From an uncultured Alphaproteobacteria bacterium (GTDB lineage: Bacteria; Pseudomonadota; Alphaproteobacteria; Rhizobiales; Hyphomicrobiaceae), in assembly GCA_937950105.1 (NCBI GenBank), contig CALFEM010000252.1, positions 1 through 6,319 on the forward strand: a DNA stretch of 6,319 nt. Reading direction: 5' to 3'. The translations under genes and the position numbers were made by a program. Within the stretch, counting starts at the first letter, position 1, and the number at the start of each line of letters is the position of its first letter. The notes under the pieces were generated by a model that was given only the letters and a program-made list of their open reading frames with translations, had not been told where the DNA came from and searched no databases. Of this stretch, positions 1 through 5,924 are shown one piece after another.

Positions 1-45
1 CCACCGAGATCTACACTCTTTCCCTACACGACGCTCTTCCGATCT
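1..45 (+). other. Illumina TruSeq universal adapter (sequencing artefact)
   Basis: This stretch is not genomic. It begins CCACCGAGATCTACAC and ends GACGCTCTTCCGATCT, which is the last 45 bases of the 58-base TruSeq universal (P5) adapter. Read on the minus strand, genomic sequence runs into AGATCGGAAGAGCGTCGTG, the usual read-through of a read longer than its insert. There is no index between the P5 part and the ACACTCTTTCCC part, which fits the single-index TruSeq design. True genomic sequence starts at base 46. Confidence 0.98.
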
Positions 46-549
46 ACCGCCGAGCTGCTTCAAGCCGAAGCTGATGGCTCCGAGCCAGGCGTTGTCGTCG
101 GGCGCGCCGCGGGCCAGTTCGAGCTTGTCATCGACGTCGCTCTTCGGGAATGCCGCCTTGACGACGCCGAGGATGTTGGTGCGCGTTTCCTCGTTGGGTA
201 CGTGGCCGACGAGCTTGATGCGGTTGCCGCGGGTCGATGCGCTCCAGACATACGGCGACGCCTGCGGCAGCAACTGCGCCCGCGTCTCGGCGACGCGCAC
301 GCCCCAGACATCCTTGACCACGCGGAAGGCGCGCTGCGGTCCCTCGTCGGAATTGGCCTGACCGGTGATGAGGCCGTCACGGCCGTCGAACGCCGTCGTC
401 GCCCAGCGCATGCCGGCCGCATTGAGCGCCGTCTCGGTCCGCTGCCGAAGATCGGCCTCGATCCGCTCATGCTCCCACTGCGTGGTGAAATAGCCCAGCA
501 TGGCAACCGGGATAAGCCCCCATAGCCAGCGCCACGGATTACACCTCAT
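46..549 (-). CDS. Membrane-anchored BON-domain protein, 3' end missing at contig edge
   Basis: The frame is open from ATG at 549-547 for 168 codons and then continues without a stop through the adapter, so the real C-terminus is lost. Residues 6-25 (WRWLWGL then VAMLGYF) form one membrane helix near the N-terminus. Residues about 30-90 read as a BON domain, with the core LITGQANSDEGPQRAF followed by VVKDVWGVRV. A second BON-like unit covers about 100-168, with IKLVGHVPNEETR. BON domains are associated with envelope and phospholipid-membrane functions. Proteins of this build in Hyphomicrobiales, and the actinobacterial ArfA/OmpATb type, often end in a peptidoglycan-binding OmpA domain; whether this one does cannot be seen. 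A GGGGAG Shine-Dalgarno sequence (560-565, minus strand) lies 10 bases before the ATG. The family call is from motif recognition, without a search. Confidence 0.82.
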
Positions 550-731
550 GCCGGTCGTGCTCCCCACGCTTTGTCGTACTCACGGCGCGGAGCGTCCCAC
601 CAGAAGCGAAACACGACACGCCGGCAAGGACACGCGTGCACACGGATCATGCACGTCCGCCCCGCACCGGATGGTGCAGGGGCGCCGTACGCCGCGGCTC
701 GCGATCGTCTGCCCACCACCTTGACATCTTT

Positions 732-760
732 ACTATAGCCCAGCAGTCCGCCGAGTCCAA
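732..760 (-). promoter_or_regulatory. Candidate sigma-70-type promoter for the BON-domain gene
   Basis: On the minus strand, TTGGAC (755-760) and TATAGT (732-737) are separated by exactly 17 bases. TATAGT matches five of six bases of the -10 consensus; TTGGAC matches only the first three of the -35 consensus. The site lies in the AT-rich island and points toward the BON-domain gene, giving a leader of about 175 bases. This is pattern matching only. The TTGACA on the plus strand at 721-726 has no -10 partner at proper spacing. Confidence 0.35.
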
Positions 761-917
761 CTCGCCAAAGGGTCCAAACACTGCTTCTAACATACGGAAA
801 GAAAGTCGTTTTTTCGTCGCGATTCGCGTCTCATTAATTTGCCGGCGGTGCAAATCCGCCACATGTCGGGCCGATAATCTGACGCACGTCGGCCGCTACA
901 CCAGGAAAAGCCGTGTT

Positions 918-953
918 GCCTCGGCGCGCAATCAGAGGCTGCGCCGACCCGGC
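918..953 (+). promoter_or_regulatory. Mutually exclusive hairpins upstream of small membrane-protein gene
   Basis: A perfect 7-base inverted repeat, TCGGCGC (921-927) and GCGCCGA (941-947), encloses a 13-base loop. Its arms overlap two other possible stems: GCCTC (918-922) with GAGGC (935-939), and GCCG (943-946) with CGGC (950-953). Only one arrangement can form at a time. It may be in the leader of the gene starting at 1023, about 70 bases downstream, but no transcription start is known and GC-rich DNA makes such stems by chance. Confidence 0.25.
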
Positions 954-961
954 TTGCCTTC

Positions 962-988
962 TTGTCGCCGCCTCGAATCTCCTACACT
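962..988 (+). promoter_or_regulatory. Weak promoter candidate for small membrane-protein gene
   Basis: TTGTCG (962-967) and TACACT (983-988) are separated by 15 bases, shorter than the optimum, about 35 bases before the ATG at 1023. TACACT is an acceptable -10 sequence; the -35 is poor. If used, it would give a short leader and leave the hairpins at 918-953 outside the transcript. Confidence 0.22.
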
Positions 989-1022
989 CTCACACCACCT
1001 TGGAAAGCCAGGAGCGACGCCG

Positions 1023-1310
1023 ATGTCTGACCGCACGATGCTGGCCGTCGGCCGCAGCACCTTCTCGGTTTCGCGCCTCACCAAACGCGCCGTGCAGACC
1101 CTGGCGGCGACCGCGCTGACCGCGGCGGCCTCCTTCGTCATCCTCATGCTCAACAACGTGCTGACCGCGCGCAGTGGCTGGCAGCAGGGTTTCGAGGTCT
1201 GGCTCGCATTCATCCGCCGCTCCGACATTCTCGGAACCATCATCCTCACGGCGATCGTGACGATCGTGTTCCTCTACTGGCAACGCGACGGCGAACGCGA
1301 GCGGCGCTGA
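1023..1310 (+). CDS. Small two-helix membrane protein, function unknown
   Basis: Encodes 95 residues. The start is fixed by AGGAG ending 8 bases before the ATG; the same frame is open back to 636, but that stretch is Arg/Ser-rich and unlike a protein. Two hydrophobic segments are seen: about 26-47 (TLAATALTAAASFVILML) and 69-86 (ILGTIILTAIVTIVFLYW). Basic residues before the first (RLTKR) and after the second (QRDGERERR) predict both ends in the cytoplasm, with a short periplasmic loop containing GWQQGFEVW. No family was recognised and there are no catalytic-looking residues. It is divergent from the BON-domain gene and 306 bases ahead of the TPR gene on the same strand, so cotranscription with the latter is possible but not shown. 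Confidence 0.78.
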   Translation: MSDRTMLAVGRSTFSVSRLTKRAVQTLAATALTAAASFVILMLNNVLTARSGWQQGFEVWLAFIRRSDILGTIILTAIVTIVFLYWQRDGERERR

Positions 1311-1616
1311 ACCGAACAGCAGGTTCCCGCACCAGAAGACCGACGGCCCCGCCCGGCGTCACTGGCGCGTGTTGCGCTCACGGCGCCCCCGGTCCGACTG
1401 GCCTACGCTGTCCCGGTCGATTATCATTCGTTCCGACATATGACGCGTACCGGCACGACGATCCCGTTCCCAGTCTGTGAGCCTCCTCACGCTGCGTCGG
1501 CCGCTTGCGCGATACTGTGATTTGCAGTCGCGCTCGACGACCGGGCGTTCGACGTTCTTCAATGGATTGCCCTCGCGACCTGGTTGACCGAACCGCGCCC
1601 CACATGGAGCCGTGCC
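1311..1616. other. Intergenic gap before the TPR gene
   Basis: This 306-base stretch has no convincing coding content; frames through it are Arg/Ser-rich shadows. It holds a GC-rich hairpin at 1364-1387. TATCAT at 1422-1427 resembles a -10 element in a locally AT-rich patch, but no matching -35 lies 16-18 bases upstream, so I do not call a promoter. The beginning of the TPR protein could extend into the last 33 bases if TTG at 1584 is used. Confidence 0.5.
1364..1387 (+). terminator. Possible stem-loop terminator after small membrane-protein gene
   Basis: GGCGC-GTG (1364-1371) can pair with CAC-(G)-GCGCC (1379-1387) around a 7-base loop, an 8-base-pair stem with one bulged G, 54 bases after the stop codon at 1310. 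No run of T follows, so it is not a classical intrinsic terminator. It could stabilise the 3' end or assist a factor-dependent stop. Confidence 0.25.
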
Positions 1617-4325
1617 TTGACGCAGCCGCCCGATCCGCCCGACGACGATGCGCCGACGGTGATCCTGCCACTGGTCTCCGGCTCCGCGAAATCGCCCCCT
1701 CCAGCCGGCACGAGCATGCCGCCTCAGAGCCGCTCGCCGATACGGCCCGCCGCCTCGTCACCACACGCTACCGTGGATGACGACGAGCGCACCGTTATCA
1801 TGATGCCGTCGAAGGCCGTGCCTCCGGCCGCGACCGGCGGTGCCTCTATACCGGACGACGACGAGCGCACGGTCGTCATCTTGCCTCCGAAGACCGAGCC
1901 GGAGGCGTCTGCGGCGGTCGCCGACACGCCCGCACCTGACGACGACGACGCGCGCACCGTCATCATGACTCCGGTGATGGAGGCGCCACTGGTGCCATCC
2001 GGGAGCGGTGCGATTGCAGTTACACAGTCCGTCGACGAGCCGACACCACACGACGCCGATGAAGACCGCACGGTGATCGTATCGCCACCGCGACGTCTGA
2101 CGCAGACGGAACCTGTCGGGCCCGCAGGTTCCGCGGTCGAAGCGGCACCAGCCGAAGCGGCACCGGCCGAAGCAGCGCTCGGAGCGGACCTCGTCGCCGC
2201 TGCCGCTGCACCTGCATTCGCCAGCTTGGCGGAGCGTGCACCCTCGGCAGCGAAAGGGCGCAGATCAGTTCTCGAAGCGTCCGAGCATGAACTGGTCGAG
2301 ACGCTGCGCGGCACCCCATCCGAAGGCACCCGCCATGCCGGCGAGCGCCGACGCCCCGTCCTCGGCGGACGCATCACCGACAAGCTCGGCCACGGCGATG
2401 GCGGCACGCACCCGGAGGGGCTGGCCGCTGCCGGAGACGGCGCAGACATGCCACCGGCCGTGTCCAGCCCCAAGCTGCTTGCCGCCGCCTTGATCGTTCC
2501 GCTGCTGCTGCTCGGCATCGGCGGCGTGATCGTGTGGCGCGGCATCGACCGGGCCGTCGAGCACGGGCCGAGCCTGCGCCTGCCGAATATCGAGACGCCC
2601 GACTGGCGCAAGTGGCTCGACGGCATCTGGCCGTCACGCGAGCCGGCTTCACAAGCGCCAGCCAGGCCGGGCTTGGCGCGCGATGCCCTGAACGCGCCTG
2701 CAGTTCCCTCGTCGACGACCACATCGGACACCGCGCCCCCCGCGTCGATCCTCGTCGATCTGGCCGCGCGTGGCCCGCGTGGCCGCGAACTCGGCGGGCT
2801 CGCCGATGCCGCACGCGTGGCGGCCGCGCGCGAGCCGGGCAAAGGCAAGGCGCTGATGCGCATGATCGAGCGCGGCGCCATCGCGCACATCGGCGCCAAG
2901 CCCATGGCCGCGGTCGCGGCCTACGACGAAGCCATCGCGCAAGGCGTCGCCAGCGCCGAACTCCACGCCTTGCGTGGTGATGCCCGCCTGCAGCTCGGCA
3001 ATCTCGACGGTGCCGTCGCCGATCTCGATGCTGCCCTCTCGCGCAACGATCGGCTGCTGCTCGCCTGGCGCTATCGCAGCCTCGCGCACCGCCGCCTCAA
3101 GAACTTCGACAAGGCGCTCGCCGATGCCTCGGCGGCGCTCCAGCTCGAGCCGCGCAACGTCGAACTGATTCAGGCGCGCGCCATGATCCACGCCGATCGG
3201 CGCGATTTCGAAGCCGCACTCAAGGATCTCGATGCCGCTCTGGCGATCGAACCGGGAAGCGTCGAGCGCTGGGTCGCGCGGGGCAACATGCGCGTGCGCC
3301 GTGGCGATCATGCGCGGGCCCGCGAGGATTACCAGCAGGCGCTGTCCCTCAACGCCAGGAATGTCCCGGCACGGCTCGGCTCGGCCGCACTCTACAATCT
3401 CACAGGGGCACACGACCGCGCGCGATCCGAGGCCGAGGTCGTGCTGCGGGACGATCCCGCGCAGCCCGATGCGCTGATCGAGCGCGCGGTGGCGCTGGTC
3501 AAATCGGGCGACACCGATGCCGCCATCACCGACCTCGACAAGGCCATCGAGGCGCGTCCGCGCTCGGTAGCCGCCCTGCGCAATCGCGCACAGGCGTATC
3601 GCTCCAAGCGCGCGTGGGACAAGGTCATCGCCGATTATACCGCCGCGCTGGCGCTGGTGCCGGACGACGCCAGCCTGCTCAACAGCCGCGGCACCGCGCT
3701 CTACGAGAAGGGCGACGACGGCAAGGCGCTCGAGGATCTCGACGCCGCCCTTCGCAACGCGCCCGAACTCGCCCTCGCCTACTACAATCGCGGCCTCGTT
3801 CACCTGCGCAAGGGCGCCGACAAGGCCGCCGAATCCGACTTTTCCAGTTACCTCCAGCGGGCCGCCTCCGACGGCGACGGCTGGCGCCAGCGCGGTCGCG
3901 TTCGTGAACGGCTCGGCCGCCTTGACGACGCCGAGGCCGACTACACCCACGCCATCGAGATCAACGGCAAGGATGCCTATGCCTACAGCTATCGGTGCGC
4001 GCTGCGCATCAATGCCGCGCGCTACGCTGACGCCACCAACGACTGCAACAGCGCCGTGACACTGCGTCCGCGCCTCGGCGAGGCGCTGAACAATCTGGCA
4101 TGGATCCACTTCAAGACCGGTGCCCACCGCGACGGCCTGACGTGGGCCGACCGCGCCGTCGAAGCCGCGCCCGAGAACGCCAATGCGTTCGATACGCGCG
4201 CGCACCTGCTGGAAGCGCTCGGTGAGCGCCAGCGCGCCATCGCCGATTATCGCGCCGCGCTGCGTATCGATCCGGCGCTGAAGGACTCCCGCGAAGGTCT
4301 CGTGCGGCTCGGCCAGACACCCTGA
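1617..4325 (+). CDS. Single-span membrane TPR protein with five Asp-rich Thr motifs
   Basis: About 902 residues in three parts. Residues 1-286 are Pro/Ala/Asp-rich, probably disordered and cytoplasmic, with five copies of an acidic run plus Thr-Val-Ile/Val (core Thr 14, 59, 85, 114, 152). Residues 287-310 (LLAAALIVPLLLLGIGGVIV) form one membrane helix; basic RHAGERRR before it suggests N-in, C-out. After a linker, residues about 416-896 hold some 14 tandem TPRs of 32-34 residues, with signatures such as ALKDLDAALAIEP and AIADYRAALRIDP. TPRs are protein-binding scaffolds; no enzyme domain is present, and the partner is unknown. No in-frame ATG precedes the motifs. I chose TTG at 1617 because GGAG (1606-1609) lies 7 bases before it; TTG at 1584 would add 11 residues but has no clear ribosome site. 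Domain calls are strong, the role is inferred. Confidence 0.9.
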   Translation: MTQPPDPPDDDAPTVILPLVSGSAKSPPPAGTSMPPQSRSPIRPAASSPHATVDDDERTVIMMPSKAVPPAATGGASIPDDDERTVVILPPKTEPEASAAVADTPAPDDDDARTVIMTPVMEAPLVPSGSGAIAVTQSVDEPTPHDADEDRTVIVSPPRRLTQTEPVGPAGSAVEAAPAEAAPAEAALGADLVAAAAAPAFASLAERAPSAAKGRRSVLEASEHELVETLRGTPSEGTRHAGERRRPVLGGRITDKLGHGDGGTHPEGLAAAGDGADMPPAVSSPKLLAAALIVPLLLLGIGGVIVWRGIDRAVEHGPSLRLPNIETPDWRKWLDGIWPSREPASQAPARPGLARDALNAPAVPSSTTTSDTAPPASILVDLAARGPRGRELGGLADAARVAAAREPGKGKALMRMIERGAIAHIGAKPMAAVAAYDEAIAQGVASAELHALRGDARLQLGNLDGAVADLDAALSRNDRLLLAWRYRSLAHRRLKNFDKALADASAALQLEPRNVELIQARAMIHADRRDFEAALKDLDAALAIEPGSVERWVARGNMRVRRGDHARAREDYQQALSLNARNVPARLGSAALYNLTGAHDRARSEAEVVLRDDPAQPDALIERAVALVKSGDTDAAITDLDKAIEARPRSVAALRNRAQAYRSKRAWDKVIADYTAALALVPDDASLLNSRGTALYEKGDDGKALEDLDAALRNAPELALAYYNRGLVHLRKGADKAAESDFSSYLQRAASDGDGWRQRGRVRERLGRLDDAEADYTHAIEINGKDAYAYSYRCALRINAARYADATNDCNSAVTLRPRLGEALNNLAWIHFKTGAHRDGLTWADRAVEAAPENANAFDTRAHLLEALGERQRAIADYRAALRIDPALKDSREGLVRLGQTP
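1641..2078 (+). repeat. Five acidic-Thr-Val-Ile motif repeats in the TPR protein
   Basis: Within the coding sequence, five units recur: DDDAPTVIL (from 1641), DDDERTVIM (from 1776), DDDERTVVI (from 1854), DDDDARTVIM (from 1938) and DADEDRTVIV (from 2052). Thr-to-Thr spacing is irregular (45, 26, 29 and 38 residues). The intervening Pro/Ala/Ser sequence is not conserved, so the motif itself appears selected. Each Thr has an acidic stretch before it and an aliphatic residue or Met at +3 (L, M, I, M, V), and a Pro follows at +4 or +5. Four of five have Arg just before the Thr. Confidence 0.88.
2136..2180 (+). repeat. Three 15-base tandem repeats (Ala-Glu-Ala-Ala-Pro)
   Basis: Three imperfect copies of GCCGAAGCGGCACC(A/G) at 2136-2150, 2151-2165 and 2166-2180 encode (V/A)EAA(P/L) units in the disordered region of the TPR protein. 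The period is a multiple of three, so copy-number change would keep the frame. It is probably a low-complexity linker. Confidence 0.8.
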
Positions 4326-4345
4326 CGCGGCGCATCGTGCCAGCG
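4326..4345 (+). terminator. Possible hairpin immediately after the TPR gene
   Basis: Directly after the TGA stop, CGC-GGCGC can pair with GTGCC-(A)-GCG, giving a short stem with a three-base loop, one G-T pair and one bulge. No T run follows. It sits between convergent genes, where a terminator is expected, but the structure is weak. Confidence 0.22.
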
Positions 4346-4371
4346 TGATCGTTCTGCACCAAACGGAGCGA

Positions 4372-4391
4372 GCCATGGCAACCACCATGGC
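4372..4391. repeat. Perfect inverted repeat between convergent genes
   Basis: GCCATGG (4372-4378) and CCATGGC (4385-4391) are perfect 7-base arms around a 6-base spacer, in the 137-base gap between the convergent TPR and Cys-protein genes. It could be a bidirectional transcription end or a protein-binding site. No T tract follows on the plus strand; on the minus strand only a TTT lies shortly beyond. Confidence 0.4.
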
Positions 4392-4462
4392 CCGCACGCT
4401 TCGGCTCTTGCCCTGCGGACCGGACGGAAGCGCGGGGCACTTCGTCTCGACCCGTCAAGCTC

Positions 4463-4741
4463 TCAGTAGCAGGTCTGCTCGAGCGTCCAGCCGGAGATCT
4501 TGCAGGTTTCGCCACCCGCGCCGTAGCTGCACACGCGCTTCGGCAGACGCTTGTACGAGCAGTAGTAGCCGGTGCCGGTGTGGCCCTCGTAGCCGTGCAT
4601 CGGCCGGTCGAAATCATACTGCTGGGTGTAGATGCCCTTGCCGCCGCGGCGGGCCTCGGCATCGCTGGCGACGAACATGGACGACGCGCCGACGGCGAGG
4701 GCGAGGGCGGCGGTGAAGGCGGTGGCGACGATACGGGTCAT
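4463..4741 (-). CDS. Small secreted protein with four cysteines, function unknown
   Basis: Encodes 92 residues, convergent to the TPR gene. The start is ATG at 4741-4739, with AGGAG (minus strand) ending 7 bases before it; an open frame reaches back to 4957 but lacks protein character. Residues 1-30 look like a Sec signal peptide: basic start, Ala/Leu-rich core TAALALAVGAS, and cleavage expected after SDAEA (30/31). The mature part of about 62 residues is basic and rich in Tyr and Gly. It has Cys 61, 71, 80 and 91, spaced 10, 9 and 11, near YYCSYKRLPKRVC and the C-terminal EQTCY. Four cysteines in an exported protein suggest two disulfides. No family was recognised; it may be a small periplasmic or secreted protein of the kind common in rhizobia. 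Confidence 0.85.
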   Translation of the reverse strand: MTRIVATAFTAALALAVGASSMFVASDAEARRGGKGIYTQQYDFDRPMHGYEGHTGTGYYCSYKRLPKRVCSYGAGGETCKISGWTLEQTCY

Positions 4742-4912
4742 TGGGGCTCTCCTCTTGTGCTGAACTGTCCGACCCGTCAGGGCCGCATCCGATGAGGTGA
4801 AGCTACGCGCTGCGGCGACCGTCGGCTGTCCCGCGCGGAACAGGGTGAAATTTTCTGCGCCCCGCCGCATCGGCCGGAGTGCGGCCCGGCCGACCGCGCC
4901 GCCCGCGCCGTG
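4742..4912. other. Divergent intergenic region, no clear promoter
   Basis: These 171 bases separate the divergent Cys-protein and phosphoribosyltransferase-like genes. They are very GC-rich except for GAAATTTTC (4847-4855), the only A/T patch and nearly palindromic. No -35/-10 pair at good spacing was found on either strand, though promoters for both genes are expected here. Confidence 0.4.
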
Positions 4913-5896
4913 ATGTCGGGCTTGATCGGCGGCGGGCGGCTTGCCAAAAATCCGCACATGCCCGGTACCGCTCCCCAGATCATACGCCCGTTCCGCTGGA
5001 ACGTCGCCCGCCGCAACGAACTCGGCTCGCTGGTTTCAGGCCCGCTGCCGCGGACCTATCCGGGCTTCACGGATGGCCTCCGCCGCTGCACGGCGCTCGC
5101 GCTCGCGCGTTCCGGCGGCGGCACTCTGGTTTTCGTCGGCCGCTCGCTCGAATTGTGCTTCGACTACCTGAGCGGCCTCACCGCCGGCCTCGACACGCGC
5201 AGCGCTCCGCCGCTGAAGCTGTTGCAGGTGTCGCTCGGCTCGGTGCGTGACATCGCCCGTGAGGCCCAGGCCATGCCGGCGGAAACCGCGAGCCTGCTCG
5301 GCTATATGAGAAGCGAAGGCCTCGGCGCCGCCGACATCGAAGCGAACGAGCGTGGCGTCACCTTCATCGACGTGGTCTCGAGCGGCGCCACCTTCGGCGT
5401 GCTGACGCGGCTGCTGCACCTCGGCGCCCGGACCGACGCCGTGGACTGGCACGCCGTCGAGCGGCGCATCGGCTTCGTCGGCGTCGTCGAGGCGGGCAAG
5501 AACAGCCCCAACGCGTGGCGCTGGTGGCAACACGAGCCGTGGGTGGCGACGCTGAAGAAGCCGCGCATCAGCAACGTGTCGGTGCACGGCTGGTTGTGGG
5601 GATTCCTCGCCAACAACGACATCAAGACGACGCTGTCACATGGACCGTGGCGATGGGCCGATCCGCGCGCTGCCGAGCCGGTGCATGCCCCCGCCAACGT
5701 CGATGCCCTGCGCCTCGCGGTGGCACTCTACGATCTCGGTTCATCGCGCGAGGAGCGCCAGCGTTTCGCCGACGCACTGGCGCGGCTGCCCGAGATGCGC
5801 GAGGCATGGCTGCGCCGTCTCGTCGTGGCGTTGCGCCGCTCGGGCGGCGAGGCCGGCAGAGATCCGAACCGCCGCTGCCACGTAGACATCTGGTGA
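4913..5896 (+). CDS. Phosphoribosyltransferase-like protein, function unknown
   Basis: Encodes about 327 residues without a signal peptide or clear membrane helix, so probably cytoplasmic. Two features recall type I phosphoribosyltransferases: a buried-strand segment TLVFVGRS at 71-78, and FIDVVSSGATF at 151-161, which resembles the PRPP-binding loop (usually two acidic residues, then T/S-G-x-T). Here only one acidic residue (Asp153) precedes the SSGAT loop, so PRPP binding is uncertain. Later segments RIGFVGVVEAGKNSPN and NVSVHGWLWGFLAN look conserved and Trp-rich; the C-terminus is helical and Arg-rich. The start is uncertain: GTG 4910, ATG 4913 and ATG 4958 are in frame and none has a good Shine-Dalgarno sequence. 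Recognisable protein starts only around PFRWNVARR, so 4958 is a fair alternative. A membrane-protein gene follows 28 bases downstream, suggesting an operon. I do not recognise the exact family. Confidence 0.8.
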   Translation: MSGLIGGGRLAKNPHMPGTAPQIIRPFRWNVARRNELGSLVSGPLPRTYPGFTDGLRRCTALALARSGGGTLVFVGRSLELCFDYLSGLTAGLDTRSAPPLKLLQVSLGSVRDIAREAQAMPAETASLLGYMRSEGLGAADIEANERGVTFIDVVSSGATFGVLTRLLHLGARTDAVDWHAVERRIGFVGVVEAGKNSPNAWRWWQHEPWVATLKKPRISNVSVHGWLWGFLANNDIKTTLSHGPWRWADPRAAEPVHAPANVDALRLAVALYDLGSSREERQRFADALARLPEMREAWLRRLVVALRRSGGEAGRDPNRRCHVDIW

Positions 5897-5924
5897 GCGG
5901 TTCGAAGGGGCAATCCATAGCGGC

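Larger units (their letters stand above)
550..1022. other. Divergent intergenic region with AT-rich island
   Basis: This is 473 bases between two divergent start codons. The outer parts are GC-rich like the rest of the window, but about 720-840 is visibly richer in A and T and should hold the control signals. It contains a minus-strand promoter candidate (732-760). Nearer the plus-strand gene are a small hairpin at 844-860 (GGCGG, 7-base loop, CCGCC) and overlapping hairpins at 918-953. Reading frames across it (for example the extension of the 1023 gene back to 636) have no protein-like composition. No tRNA or known riboswitch motif was recognised. Confidence 0.6.

Noticed and set aside
60..506. 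148-codon minus-strand ORF inside the BON-domain gene
   Set aside because: Another frame of the same strand carries the BON motifs and a Shine-Dalgarno start; this one is an Arg/Ser-rich shadow.
797..820. AAAG/CTTT-like weak hairpin with a run of six T, considered as an intrinsic terminator
   Set aside because: The stem is short and A/T only, with no GC-rich arm before the T run, and it follows no gene on that strand.
844..860. GGCGG-loop-CCGCC hairpin considered as a riboswitch element
   Set aside because: Only five base pairs, and no surrounding conserved boxes of a known riboswitch class were recognised.
636..1022. N-terminal extension of the 1023 gene back to ATG 636
   Set aside because: The added 129 residues are Arg/Ser-rich without structure and cross the AT-rich island; AGGAG supports the start at 1023.
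1724..2905. 393-codon open frame on the minus strand opposite the N-terminal part of the TPR protein
   Set aside because: Ser/Ala/Arg low-complexity shadow; the plus strand has the repeated motifs and the membrane helix.
2649..4397. 582-codon open frame on the minus strand opposite the TPR repeats
   Set aside because: It mirrors the real gene: GC-rich TPR codons lack stop complements in this frame. Its translation has no domain pattern, while the plus strand shows 14 regular TPRs.
4375..4716. Plus-strand ORF starting at ATG 4375 with GGAG 6 bases upstream
   Set aside because: Its product is almost all Arg, Ser, Cys and Pro, and it lies antisense to the Cys-protein gene, which has a signal peptide and its own ribosome site. 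The ribosome-site match is likely chance.
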